From Nitrospirota bacterium (GTDB lineage: Bacteria > Nitrospirota > UBA9217), in assembly GCA_013334545.1 (NCBI GenBank), contig JAAXXJ010000197.1, positions 1 to 5,932 of the forward strand: a stretch of 5,932 bases of DNA, read 5' to 3'. A program made the translations under genes and the position numbers. The notes under the pieces were generated by a model. That model had not been told where the DNA came from. It did no database searches and worked only from the letters and a program-made list of their open reading frames with translations. This document shows positions 1 to 5,655 of the stretch, piece by piece. How positions within the stretch are numbered: position 1 is the first letter of the stretch; every line of letters begins with the position of its first letter.

Positions 1-886
1 AGGGCAGCAGCACCGGCGTGACGAACGCGCCGGCAAAGACCGAGACCAGCCCGAGGAGCAGGTACGGCAGGCCGTTGTTCCATGCCTGCTTGAACAGAAG
101 GCCCGACGGCTGCAGACCGAAGATGACCAGGACCGCTGCCGTGAACCAGGGGAACTTCTTCATGGCCGGATTGATCTCCATGGGCGTCAGGACCGTGCGA
201 TCGAACAGCGAAAACCTCATCGTGGTCATTTCCCGGGTCTTGGCATATCCGGCGCGGATATAGGCGGGGATGTCGCGCGCCTCGACCGGCCCGAAGGAGA
301 CCCGGAAGCCCGTCCTCTTCTGTACCGCGCCGGCCTTCACGCCGACGGCACCGAGCTGCGGCACAATGAGCCGCCGATGGTCGACGATCGCGTCGAGACG
401 ACCTTCGGTGATGCGCTTCACCAGCTCGTCGGTGCTGAAGGTCCCCTTCCCCGCCGCGCACCAGACATTGATGCTCTTCGTGTCGAGCACGAGGACCCAG
501 GCATGGTGCCCCGTGAGGGCCCGGCGCAGGATGTCGAAGCTCAGCTTGTAGTTGGCGGTCACGAAGACGTCGGAATCCCTGCCCGGTTCGCCCAGCGCAT
601 ACAGCCCCGGCGCAACGGCGTATCGCATGCGGTAGGCGCCGGTCCTGCTCCTGACCATGCCCCAGCGGTCCTCGAACGACCATTCTGCGCTGATCTGAGG
701 GATCGCGCCCGCCGGTGTCGAGACCGCTCCGGTGATCCATCGGGGGGCGTTCCTGTTCGCGGAAGGACAGGATAGGAAGTTTCTGGCCGTATCGCCGGAA
801 CAGGTACCGTCCGGCACCGTTCCGGTCCCGCAGCAGGGGGCTCCGGCCTTCTGCTGTTCTTTCGTTATGAACGTAAGCTTCTGCAT
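1..886 (-). CDS. hgcA: Mercury methylation corrinoid protein HgcA, 5' portion (C-terminus off the left edge)
   Basis: HgcA carries a methyl-cobamide and transfers the methyl group to Hg(II), making methylmercury; it is membrane-bound and works with the ferredoxin HgcB. The frame is open for 295 codons from ATG 886 to the window edge with no stop. Residues about 50-235 form the corrinoid domain (CdhD/acetyl-CoA synthase-like family). NVWCAAGK at 140-147 is the diagnostic cap-helix motif; Cys143 is the predicted lower axial cobalt ligand (Cys93 in the ND132 protein). Hydrophobic segments at about 247-265 and 274-294 are the first two membrane helices; family members have about five, so roughly 80-100 residues are missing. 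AGGGAG lies 8 bases before the start. The gene begins 15 bases after the AbrB-like gene, indicating one operon. Unusual: four further cysteines (18, 19, 29, 40) in the N-terminal extension. Family assignment is strong; activity cannot be judged without hgcB. Confidence 0.93.
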   Translation of the reverse strand, partial: MQKLTFITKEQQKAGAPCCGTGTVPDGTCSGDTARNFLSCPSANRNAPRWITGAVSTPAGAIPQISAEWSFEDRWGMVRSRTGAYRMRYAVAPGLYALGEPGRDSDVFVTANYKLSFDILRRALTGHHAWVLVLDTKSINVWCAAGKGTFSTDELVKRITEGRLDAIVDHRRLIVPQLGAVGVKAGAVQKRTGFRVSFGPVEARDIPAYIRAGYAKTREMTTMRFSLFDRTVLTPMEINPAMKKFPWFTAAVLVIFGLQPSGLLFKQAWNNGLPYLLLGLVSVFAGAFVTPVLLP

Positions 887-901
887 CCGCGCATCTCCCT
901 G

Positions 902-1180
902 CTACAGGATGTCCTTCATCACGGGGCCCAGCATGGTCCGCACCATGCCGCCGAGGTTCCCGGCCTTGATGAGCGTTATGCAGCACACCTCGCCGTCCTT
1001 TTTCCAGCTGGCGACGGCCATCTTGTCCCCGGCCTTGATACCTGCCTTGTCGCGCAATTCCTTCGGAAGCACCATCTGTCCCCGCTCGTCCACCGCAACG
1101 ATCGCCTCGACCATGCAGCACCCGAGGTCCACTGCCGGCACAGCATTTGCCCCTCTATCCTTGACCTTTTTCTTCTGCAT
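902..1180 (-). CDS. AbrB/MazE/SpoVT-like small protein linked to hgcA (HgcAB-associated type)
   Basis: A protein of 92 residues from ATG 1180; an in-frame ATG at 1198 would add six residues. I prefer 1180 because GGAGG sits 5 bases before it, while the upstream ATG has only a weak purine stretch. The core, residues about 25-70, has the swapped-hairpin AbrB signature: V-x-V-D-E-R-G-Q-M-V-L-P-K-E-L-R, then A-G-I-K-A-G-D-K. Such proteins bind DNA as dimers and are often autoregulatory or antitoxins. Two vicinal Cys pairs stand out: residues 21-22 just before the fold and 66-67 on a late strand. The C-terminus (GGMVRTMLGPVMKDIL) is a short amphipathic helix absent from plain AbrB proteins. From memory, a family of this description is annotated as HgcAB-associated. 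It lies immediately upstream of hgcA, so control of that operon or metal sensing is a reasonable inference. No toxin gene is adjacent. Confidence 0.85.
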   Translation of the reverse strand: MQKKKVKDRGANAVPAVDLGCCMVEAIVAVDERGQMVLPKELRDKAGIKAGDKMAVASWKKDGEVCCITLIKAGNLGGMVRTMLGPVMKDIL

Positions 1181-1229
1181 CCCGTCCTCCGCTCTCATTT
1201 CTTACTAATCAGATATTTCAGTCTGTTCA

Positions 1230-1258
1230 TTTTTATCAGCTTTCCAGGTCCCTGTCAA
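1230..1258 (-). promoter_or_regulatory. Candidate sigma70-type promoter for the AbrB-like gene and hgcA
   Basis: On the minus strand a perfect TTGACA (1258-1253) is followed, after a 17-base spacer, by TAAAAA (1235-1230, four of six matches to TATAAT). Transcription would begin near 1223, leaving a leader of roughly 40 bases before ATG 1180. That is too short for a riboswitch. The stretch downstream (1201-1235) is AT-rich in an otherwise GC-rich window. It holds repeated CTGA/CTGAT elements that could serve as an operator, but none is a convincing palindrome. Confidence 0.5.
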
Positions 1259-1283
1259 GCGTCTTGTCGAGGGCCCATCGGAG

Positions 1284-1315
1284 CGGATGACGCGGCAAGG
1301 GCGATTCGCCATCCG
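1284..1315. repeat. Nested imperfect inverted repeat in the divergent intergenic region
   Basis: CGGAT (1284-1288) pairs with ATCCG (1311-1315), enclosing GGCG-ATT-CGCC (1300-1310) with an unpaired stretch of 11 bases on one side. It lies between the two candidate divergent promoters. It could be a protein-binding site or a structured DNA element, or chance in GC-rich sequence. The remainder of the gap between the divergent genes (1181-1391) shows no gene. Confidence 0.3.
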
Positions 1316-1324
1316 TCTCCCCTC

Positions 1325-1353
1325 TCGACAAAAGAGGAAAAAAGAATTACTAT
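1325..1353 (+). promoter_or_regulatory. Candidate promoter for the LOG-family gene
   Basis: TCGACA (1325-1330, five of six matches to the -35 consensus) is separated by exactly 17 bases from TACTAT (1348-1353, four of six to the -10 consensus). The start would fall near 1360, giving a leader of about 30 bases that contains the ribosome site GAGGAG just before ATG 1392. A short CCTCT/AGAGG inverted repeat (1321-1337) spans the -35 element. Motif match only. Confidence 0.4.
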
Positions 1354-1391
1354 CAGGTCATTATGATCGAACGCAGGAAGAGAGGAGCACC

Positions 1392-2423
1392 ATGCAACTG
1401 CATTTCACCAGGACCAACGGCCCCGTCGACGAGGCCATCGACAGGCTGATCGGGACCGCCGAAGGGATCCATCGTCCCGAGTATGTCCGCGAGATGATCA
1501 TCGCCGCGCTCAAGGCGGGCCAGGAGGACGACGCGCGGGCGGACCTCAAGCTCATGAACACAACGCTGAAGGAGATGCGATTCACCGCCAAGGTGTTCGG
1601 CCCCTACCGGAACGTGCGCAAGGTGACGGTATTCGGCTCCGCGCGGACGGCCCCCGACGAACCGGTCTACGGGATGGCGCGCGCCTTCGGAAAAAAGCTC
1701 GCCGAATCAGGCTACATGGTCATCACCGGCGGCGGGAACGGGATCATGCAGGCCGCGAACGAGGGCGCCGGGCCGGAGCATTCCTTCGGCGTCAACATCC
1801 GGCTCCCTTTCGAGCAGCATCCCAACCCGGTCCTGATCGGGAATCCGCGCCTCATCACCTACAAGTACTTCTTCAACCGCAAGGTCGCGTTCCTGAAGGA
1901 GGCGGACGCCGTGGCGCTCTTCCCCGGCGGCTTCGGCACGCTCGACGAGGCCATGGAGACGCTCACGCTGGTCCAGACCGGCAAGCGCAACCCCATGCCC
2001 CTCGTGCTCGTGGACGAGCCCGGAGGCACTTATTGGTCAAAGTGGATCAGGTTCTTTCAGGATGAGCTTCGGGCCAGCGGATACATCAGCGATTCCGATT
2101 TTTCCCTTTTCGAGCGGGTGGATTCGGTCGAGGCTGCCGTCGGCGGGATCAATCGCTTCTACAGCAGGTACCACAGCATGCGGTATGTCAACGGGCAGCT
2201 GGTGATCCGGCTCACGTCCCCGCTCGCGGACCGCCATGTGCATAAGCTGCGGGAAAGCTTCGCTGATATCCTGGCGCCGGGCGGGACCATGGCCCCTTCG
2301 GGGCCGCTGCCCGCGGAAAAGGACGAGCAGGAACTGGCCCATCTGCCGCGTTTCGTCGTTGATCACAACCGGAGGGACTTCGGACGGCTCAGGAACCTGA
2401 TCGACGCGATCAACCGGTTCTGA
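1392..2423 (+). CDS. LOG family protein (TIGR00730-type nucleotide-binding, putative nucleoside-5'-monophosphate phosphoribohydrolase)
   Basis: A protein of 343 residues from ATG 1392, chosen because GAGGAG precedes it by 4 bases. The frame extends to 1287, but those codons lack family character. Residues 1-70 are helical and charged. The Rossmann-like lysine-decarboxylase-fold domain (about 72-255) shows VFGSAR at 80-85, the phosphate-binding ITGGGNGIMQAANEGA at 111-126, and the signature PGGFGTLDE at 178-186. In the family, members with PGGxGTxxE cleave the N-glycosidic bond of nucleoside monophosphates, as in cytokinin-activating LOG enzymes and bacterial nucleotide-salvage hydrolases; older lysine-decarboxylase annotations are misleading. 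A tail of about 85 residues after the core makes it longer than plant-type LOG (about 200). It is transcribed divergently from the hgcA operon and convergently with the FmdB-type gene. The substrate is not readable from sequence, and no link to mercury methylation is evident beyond position. Confidence 0.9.
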   Translation: MQLHFTRTNGPVDEAIDRLIGTAEGIHRPEYVREMIIAALKAGQEDDARADLKLMNTTLKEMRFTAKVFGPYRNVRKVTVFGSARTAPDEPVYGMARAFGKKLAESGYMVITGGGNGIMQAANEGAGPEHSFGVNIRLPFEQHPNPVLIGNPRLITYKYFFNRKVAFLKEADAVALFPGGFGTLDEAMETLTLVQTGKRNPMPLVLVDEPGGTYWSKWIRFFQDELRASGYISDSDFSLFERVDSVEAAVGGINRFYSRYHSMRYVNGQLVIRLTSPLADRHVHKLRESFADILAPGGTMAPSGPLPAEKDEQELAHLPRFVVDHNRRDFGRLRNLIDAINRF

Positions 2424-2463
2424 AATTCAACGCCAAATGCTTTATCTCTCGCAAACTGAGCCG

Positions 2464-2676
2464 TCATTTGCACCCGGCGCAGGAGGACGATGAGCAACCC
2501 CCGCATCCGGAGCTGCCGCCGGTGCCGGTCGAGGACCTGCCCATGCCGAACTTCGAGAGACGCTTCTCGGTCTCCTTCGATCCGCATTTCGGGCAGGCGA
2601 CCTCGGGATTCGAGCCAAAGACCAGCTTCTCAAAGCATTCCTTGCAGGAACAGCATTGATATTCATAGATCGGCAT
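2464..2676 (-). CDS. FmdB-type zinc-ribbon protein
   Basis: A protein of 70 residues beginning MPIYEYQC, the invariant family N-terminus, so ATG 2676 is taken although no Shine-Dalgarno sequence directly precedes it. The frame continues upstream to an ATG at 2709 and a GTG at 2721. The zinc ribbon uses Cys8/Cys11 and Cys28/Cys31 (CPKCGS), with extra cysteines at 9 and 14. After residue 44 the chain becomes a Gly/Ser-rich low-complexity tail with Cys58, 61, 66 and 69, common in this family. The family is named from a putative regulator of formamidase expression, but the role of most members is unknown; a regulatory or metal-handling role is inference. It follows the GlcF-type gene by about 50 bases, a gap containing a strong hairpin, and is the last gene of the minus-strand block. 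Confidence 0.88.
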   Translation of the reverse strand: MPIYEYQCCSCKECFEKLVFGSNPEVACPKCGSKETEKRLSKFGMGRSSTGTGGSSGCGGCSSSSCAGCK

Positions 2677-2694
2677 GGTTTGAACCGGACACGG

Positions 2695-2728
2695 GGACGG
2701 GGAGAACATGCCTCCTGTCACCCCGTCC
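2695..2728. repeat. 8-bp perfect inverted repeat (hairpin) between the glcF-like and fmdB-like genes
   Basis: GGACGGGG (2695-2702) and CCCCGTCC (2721-2728) are perfect complements separated by 18 bases. In the minus-strand transcript this makes an all-GC-rich hairpin starting at the last base of the GlcF-like stop codon. Its loop carries AGGAGG (2715-2710). No U-tract follows, so it is not a classical intrinsic terminator. An mRNA-processing, stability or translation-control element is possible; chance formation in a low-complexity G-rich tract is the alternative. Confidence 0.45.
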
Positions 2729-3990
2729 TATTCCTCCCTGTCTATTTCTTGTCTCCCTGTCCCCGCGTCGCCGCGTCCCCCCTGTCCCGCTTCTCGAAGC
2801 GCAGCTTCGATCACCTGCACCGTGTGTACGACCGAGGCTTCCGTTCCCGCGTGCCGCAGAGCGTCGGCGATCTGCATCCGGCAGCCGGGACATCCGGTTA
2901 CCACCAGGGACGCCTGTGTTGCCGAGACGTCCCGTGCCTTCTTCTCACCGATCGTGCTGGATAGAGACGGATGGCTCACGCGCATGACCCCGCCAAATCC
3001 GCAGCATTGCGCCGGGTCCTTCATCTCGACGAACTCGATGCCGGGTACGGAGCGGAGAACGTCCCGGGCGATCTGCGCGAGCCCCTGTCCTCTCCCGAGG
3101 TGGCAGGGATCGTGCCAGGTGACCCGCGCTTTCACCGGCTGGAGATCGAGCCCGGCGACCTTTCCGTTCAGAAATTCGTGGATGTCGAGAACGCGCACCT
3201 GTTCCCTGCCCGACGGGGTCAACAGCGCGGGATACTCCTTTTTGAAGGTCAATCCGCAGGAAGCGCAGGCAGTCACGACGGCATCGACGTCAAGGGTCGA
3301 CAGGGCGTCGGCGTTCTTCCGCGCAAGGTCCTCGGCGGCGGCGCGGTCGCCCAGCGAGAGATAGGGCCTGCCGCAGCACTTCAGTCCGTCGGGAACGATG
3401 ACCTCGTATCCCAGGGCTTCCAGGACCACGGTGGCGGCATCCCCGATGTCCGGCTGGAAATAGCTGACAGCGCAGCCGGGGAAGAATGCGACCTTTCCGC
3501 GTGCGCCCCGACCCTTGGTCCCTGTCCCTTGCTGTTGTCGTTTCCGCTTCTCCCCCTGACCCGTCTTTCTGCCCCTGACCGATCCCTTCCCGTAGTGAAG
3601 CGCCACGGGAGTGAGCCACGCGAGGGAGCGCATCAGGAGCGGCCGCTTCAAAGCAGCGGACACCAGGCCGGCAATAATGCCGGGACCTGCTTCCTGGACC
3701 GCCTGCTCCTTCGCAGCCTGGATGATCGTGCTGAACGGGACGCCGCTGGCACAGGCGGACTCGCAGGCCATGCATCCCGTACAGGTCGCCAGCCGGTCCC
3801 GGTACACGTCGGAGACCCGCAGCTTTCCATCCAGCACCGCTTCAATGAGCGCCATCCGCCCTCGGGGCGAGCGGGACTCCCGCCGGTCCGCGAGGAACGA
3901 TGGGCAGACTGTGCTGCAGGCCCCGCACCGCACGCAGCGGGCGATATCCCGCCGGTACTGTTCTAAAGTTGTTGTACTACTGGATTTCAT
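2728..3990 (-). CDS. GlcF-type (Fe-S)-binding protein: two ferredoxin motifs plus two CCG domains
   Basis: A protein of 420 residues resembling the iron-sulfur subunit of glycolate/lactate oxidase-type complexes, which pass electrons from an FAD (GlcD) subunit. Two [4Fe-4S] motifs are present: C19-C22-C25-C29P and C70-C73-C76-C80. The first CCG domain has PGC at 171-173, CCGRP at 205-209 and C242xxC245. The second has HDPCH at 293-297, CCGFGG at 329-334 and C367xxC370. ATG 3990 is the only start in frame after the upstream TGA at 4068, but no Shine-Dalgarno sequence is visible. The linker at 134-166 and the last 20 residues are Gly/Arg/Lys/Gln-rich low complexity. No GlcD-like FAD subunit lies in the window, so the partner and substrate are unknown; a heterodisulfide-reductase-like electron carrier is an alternative. 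It sits 75 bases after the L,D-transpeptidase gene. Confidence 0.85.
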   Translation of the reverse strand: MKSSSTTTLEQYRRDIARCVRCGACSTVCPSFLADRRESRSPRGRMALIEAVLDGKLRVSDVYRDRLATCTGCMACESACASGVPFSTIIQAAKEQAVQEAGPGIIAGLVSAALKRPLLMRSLAWLTPVALHYGKGSVRGRKTGQGEKRKRQQQGTGTKGRGARGKVAFFPGCAVSYFQPDIGDAATVVLEALGYEVIVPDGLKCCGRPYLSLGDRAAAEDLARKNADALSTLDVDAVVTACASCGLTFKKEYPALLTPSGREQVRVLDIHEFLNGKVAGLDLQPVKARVTWHDPCHLGRGQGLAQIARDVLRSVPGIEFVEMKDPAQCCGFGGVMRVSHPSLSSTIGEKKARDVSATQASLVVTGCPGCRMQIADALRHAGTEASVVHTVQVIEAALREAGQGGRGDAGTGRQEIDREE

Positions 3991-4065
3991 TGTGCGAGTG
4001 GTAGTCTTGTCAAGTTCATTGTCGTCGGAGGAGGTTGTTGCCTTCTGTCTTCCTACGCTGTCTTC

Positions 4066-4692
4066 TCACGGTATGATCGTCACCGGCGTCCCAAGGGAAA
4101 CGATGCTGAAGAGCTCATCCATGTCCGTATTGGTCAGGGCGATGCACCCGTCGGTCCAGTTCTGCCGGTTCGCCCAGACCACGGGGTCCTCGGACATCCT
4201 GCCGTGAATGCCGATAGCGCCGCCGAGCCTGGTATCCCACGTGGGCTGCCTCCGTTCCCGATGGGCCTGCTCGATCTCCTCGTACTCCCGGGGTGTAATG
4301 ACGCCCCGCTGGAGCCCCTGCTCAGCGTGCTTCAGGCCCGGATAGCTCAGCCCCAGGAACTTGTAGAACCTCTTGCTGTTGTTCATGCTGCAGATGTAAA
4401 AATCACCCTCCGGGGTGCGCTTGTCACCGGACCGTTCCTTGTCTCCATCACCGTACCCCTTGCCGAATACGGCCCTGTAGGTCTTGACCGGCGAGGATCC
4501 TTTGAAGAGGGTGAGCGAGTACTGCGTTTTCCAGACCACCAGGGAGGTTGCCCCCTCCATCCGGGACAGCATAGCAAGGAGCTCCCGGCTGGCAGCTCCG
4601 GGCGTGTCCGGAAGCGGCGACAGGACGGAGACCAGGAAGAGTGCGATGAGGAATCGGAGCGTTGTCGTTATGGAAGTACAGATCTGCAGCAT
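4066..4692 (-). CDS. L,D-transpeptidase family (YkuD domain) exported protein
   Basis: A protein of 208 residues from ATG 4692; an ATG at 4734 would add 14 polar residues and overlap the preceding gene by 32 bases. The 4692 start gives a typical signal peptide: short N-region, hydrophobic FLIALFLVSVLS, and a probable cleavage after GAA. The YkuD domain follows: GDKRTPEGDFYI (residues 89-100), the histidine of GGAIGIHG (His163), and the catalytic TDGCIALTN (Thr180, Cys183). The His and Cys are the essential active-site residues and both are intact. Such enzymes form 3-3 peptidoglycan cross-links or attach or trim stem peptides in the periplasm; the TDGC form is common among stand-alone proteobacterial members. 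The gene starts 10 bases after the YHS-like gene, with a weak AGGG ahead, suggesting co-transcription. Family call is secure; the exact wall reaction is not. Confidence 0.9.
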   Translation of the reverse strand: MLQICTSITTTLRFLIALFLVSVLSPLPDTPGAASRELLAMLSRMEGATSLVVWKTQYSLTLFKGSSPVKTYRAVFGKGYGDGDKERSGDKRTPEGDFYICSMNNSKRFYKFLGLSYPGLKHAEQGLQRGVITPREYEEIEQAHRERRQPTWDTRLGGAIGIHGRMSEDPVVWANRQNWTDGCIALTNTDMDELFSIVSLGTPVTIIP

Positions 4693-4702
4693 GGTATCTG
4701 CC

Positions 4703-4963
4703 CTACGATGACCGGTGGTCCCGTTCGTAGGCATCGGCGCAGCCTGCGCTGCAGAAGTAGGTTGTCCTGCCCGCGATGCGCCTGGCCACGGCCCTGCCCT
4801 TCACCACGTACGTCCGGCACTGCGGGTCCTGGACCATCTCCTCGCCCGGGATCCGCGGCGTCCGAGGCTCACCTCCATGATAGACGGACATCGCGGATCG
4901 GAACACCACCTTCACGGCCTGGTAGACCACCATCAGCAGGATGAAAAATAGGATAGCCCGCAT
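4703..4963 (-). CDS. Membrane-anchored YHS/PP0621-like small protein
   Basis: A protein of 86 residues. An N-terminal hydrophobic segment (residues 3-20) is a probable membrane anchor or signal anchor. The C-terminal part has the pattern MVQDPQC (43-49), then YFCSAGC (69-75), giving Cys49, Cys71 and Cys75. This matches the short treble-clef/YHS-like domain of PP0621-type proteins, thought to bind metal. ATG 4963 shares its A with the TGA stop of the TPR gene (TGATG), so translational coupling is likely; no strong Shine-Dalgarno sequence sits at optimal distance. Function is unknown. The placement between a TPR lipoprotein and a wall enzyme suggests an envelope location. Confidence 0.8.
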   Translation of the reverse strand: MRAILFFILLMVVYQAVKVVFRSAMSVYHGGEPRTPRIPGEEMVQDPQCRTYVVKGRAVARRIAGRTTYFCSAGCADAYERDHRSS

Positions 4964-5547
4964 CAGTTCGTACTCTGCCTCATCGCTTTCTTGAACTGGG
5001 CCATGGTCGCCTGCAGATACTCCGCCTTGGGATGCTTGGGCGAAACATGGAGCAGCTGTTCCCAGTACCTGATCGCCTTGGCGTAGTCCTTCCGGTCATA
5101 GCCGTATACGACCCCCAGGTTGAACAGCGTGTTCTGGTGCGTCGGTTCTATCGCGAGCGTCCGTTCATACAGGGTGATGGCGCGGTCGGGCATGCCCAGG
5201 TTGCGGAAGCACGTTCCGATGTCGGTGATGATATCGGCTTGGTGGGGATCAAGCAGAAGCGCCTGTTCGTAATACTGGATCGCCAGCTTCCACTTGCCGC
5301 TATCGTAATAGGCGTTCCCGAGGGCGATGAGCGCGACCAGGTTATGCGGGTCCCCGACAAGGACGTTCTGGTACTCCTCGATCAGGCCGTCGTAATAGGG
5401 CATCTGCCCCTTTTCCGTTGCGGCCCGGTTGACCTGTTCGGCGGTCTTCTGCTCGTTCTTGCTGCAGCCCCCTGCCGCAAGCAGGGCCACAAGGACGCTG
5501 GCCAGCAGGGCCATTGCCGGGATGATCTTGATCGCACCCATGATCAT
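4963..5547 (-). CDS. Tetratricopeptide-repeat protein, probable lipoprotein
   Basis: A protein of 194 residues from ATG 5547. Other in-frame starts are ATG 5541 and GTG 5580; none has a good Shine-Dalgarno sequence, so the start is uncertain. The N-terminus is a hydrophobic signal (IIPAMALLASVLVALLAAGG) ending at a cysteine (residue 28), a lipobox-like AGGC site, though Ala at -3 is less usual. Three TPR units follow at about 69-102, 103-136 and 137-170, with typical G-x-x-Y/A and L-x-x-x-P spacing such as ALLLDP, TLAIEP and LLHVSP. TPR domains mediate protein-protein contacts; here it probably acts as an envelope scaffold. The stop overlaps the start of the YHS-like gene by one base, and the gene lies about 110 bases downstream of purH. 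Confidence 0.85.
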   Translation of the reverse strand: MIMGAIKIIPAMALLASVLVALLAAGGCSKNEQKTAEQVNRAATEKGQMPYYDGLIEEYQNVLVGDPHNLVALIALGNAYYDSGKWKLAIQYYEQALLLDPHQADIITDIGTCFRNLGMPDRAITLYERTLAIEPTHQNTLFNLGVVYGYDRKDYAKAIRYWEQLLHVSPKHPKAEYLQATMAQFKKAMRQSTN

Positions 5548-5582
5548 GTGGATGTCAGTGACCGGCCCTTGTACGCACACGA

Positions 5583-5604
5583 GGAGGGTGATCTGACCCC
5601 CTCC
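5583..5604 (-). other. Hairpin between purH and the TPR gene
   Basis: GGAGGG (5583-5588) and CCCTCC (5599-5604) are perfect complements with a 10-base loop. A second short hairpin, CCTTC/GAAGG (5627-5643), lies closer to the purH stop. Neither is followed by a U-run in the minus-strand transcript, so intrinsic termination after purH is not well supported. They may stabilise the 3' end of the purH message or be chance. No gene or promoter is evident in 5581-5655. Confidence 0.3.
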
Positions 5605-5655
5605 CGAAGAACGATCATGGTCCTGACCTTCTCCGGAGGAAGGCCCTGGGAAGGA

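Noticed and set aside
18..775. Three plus-strand open frames (18-263, 270-551, 377-775)
   Set aside because: They lie antisense to the continuous hgcA frame, whose translation shows clear HgcA motifs; the plus-strand products are Arg/Pro-rich with no recognisable domain.
1247..1256. The 10-mer GGTCCCTGTC occurs here and again at 3517-3526
   Set aside because: A 10-base match is expected many times by chance in a window of this size; no longer shared block surrounds it.
1287..1391. N-terminal extension of the LOG-family gene from 1287
   Set aside because: The added 35 residues are basic and unlike the family, and a good ribosome site precedes ATG 1392; the extension also covers the candidate promoter.
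2424..2473. CAAATG/CATTTG inverted repeat between the convergent LOG and FmdB-type genes as a terminator
   Set aside because: Only six pairs, AT-rich stem, about 25-base loop and no T-run on either side.
2971..3966. Long plus-strand open frame of 331 codons
   Set aside because: It is antisense to the GlcF-like gene, which has all its Cys motifs; long antisense frames are common in GC-rich DNA.
4005..4012. TTGACA on the minus strand just upstream of the GlcF-like gene
   Set aside because: No acceptable -10 hexamer occurs at 16-18 bases; the expected position falls on the start codon itself.
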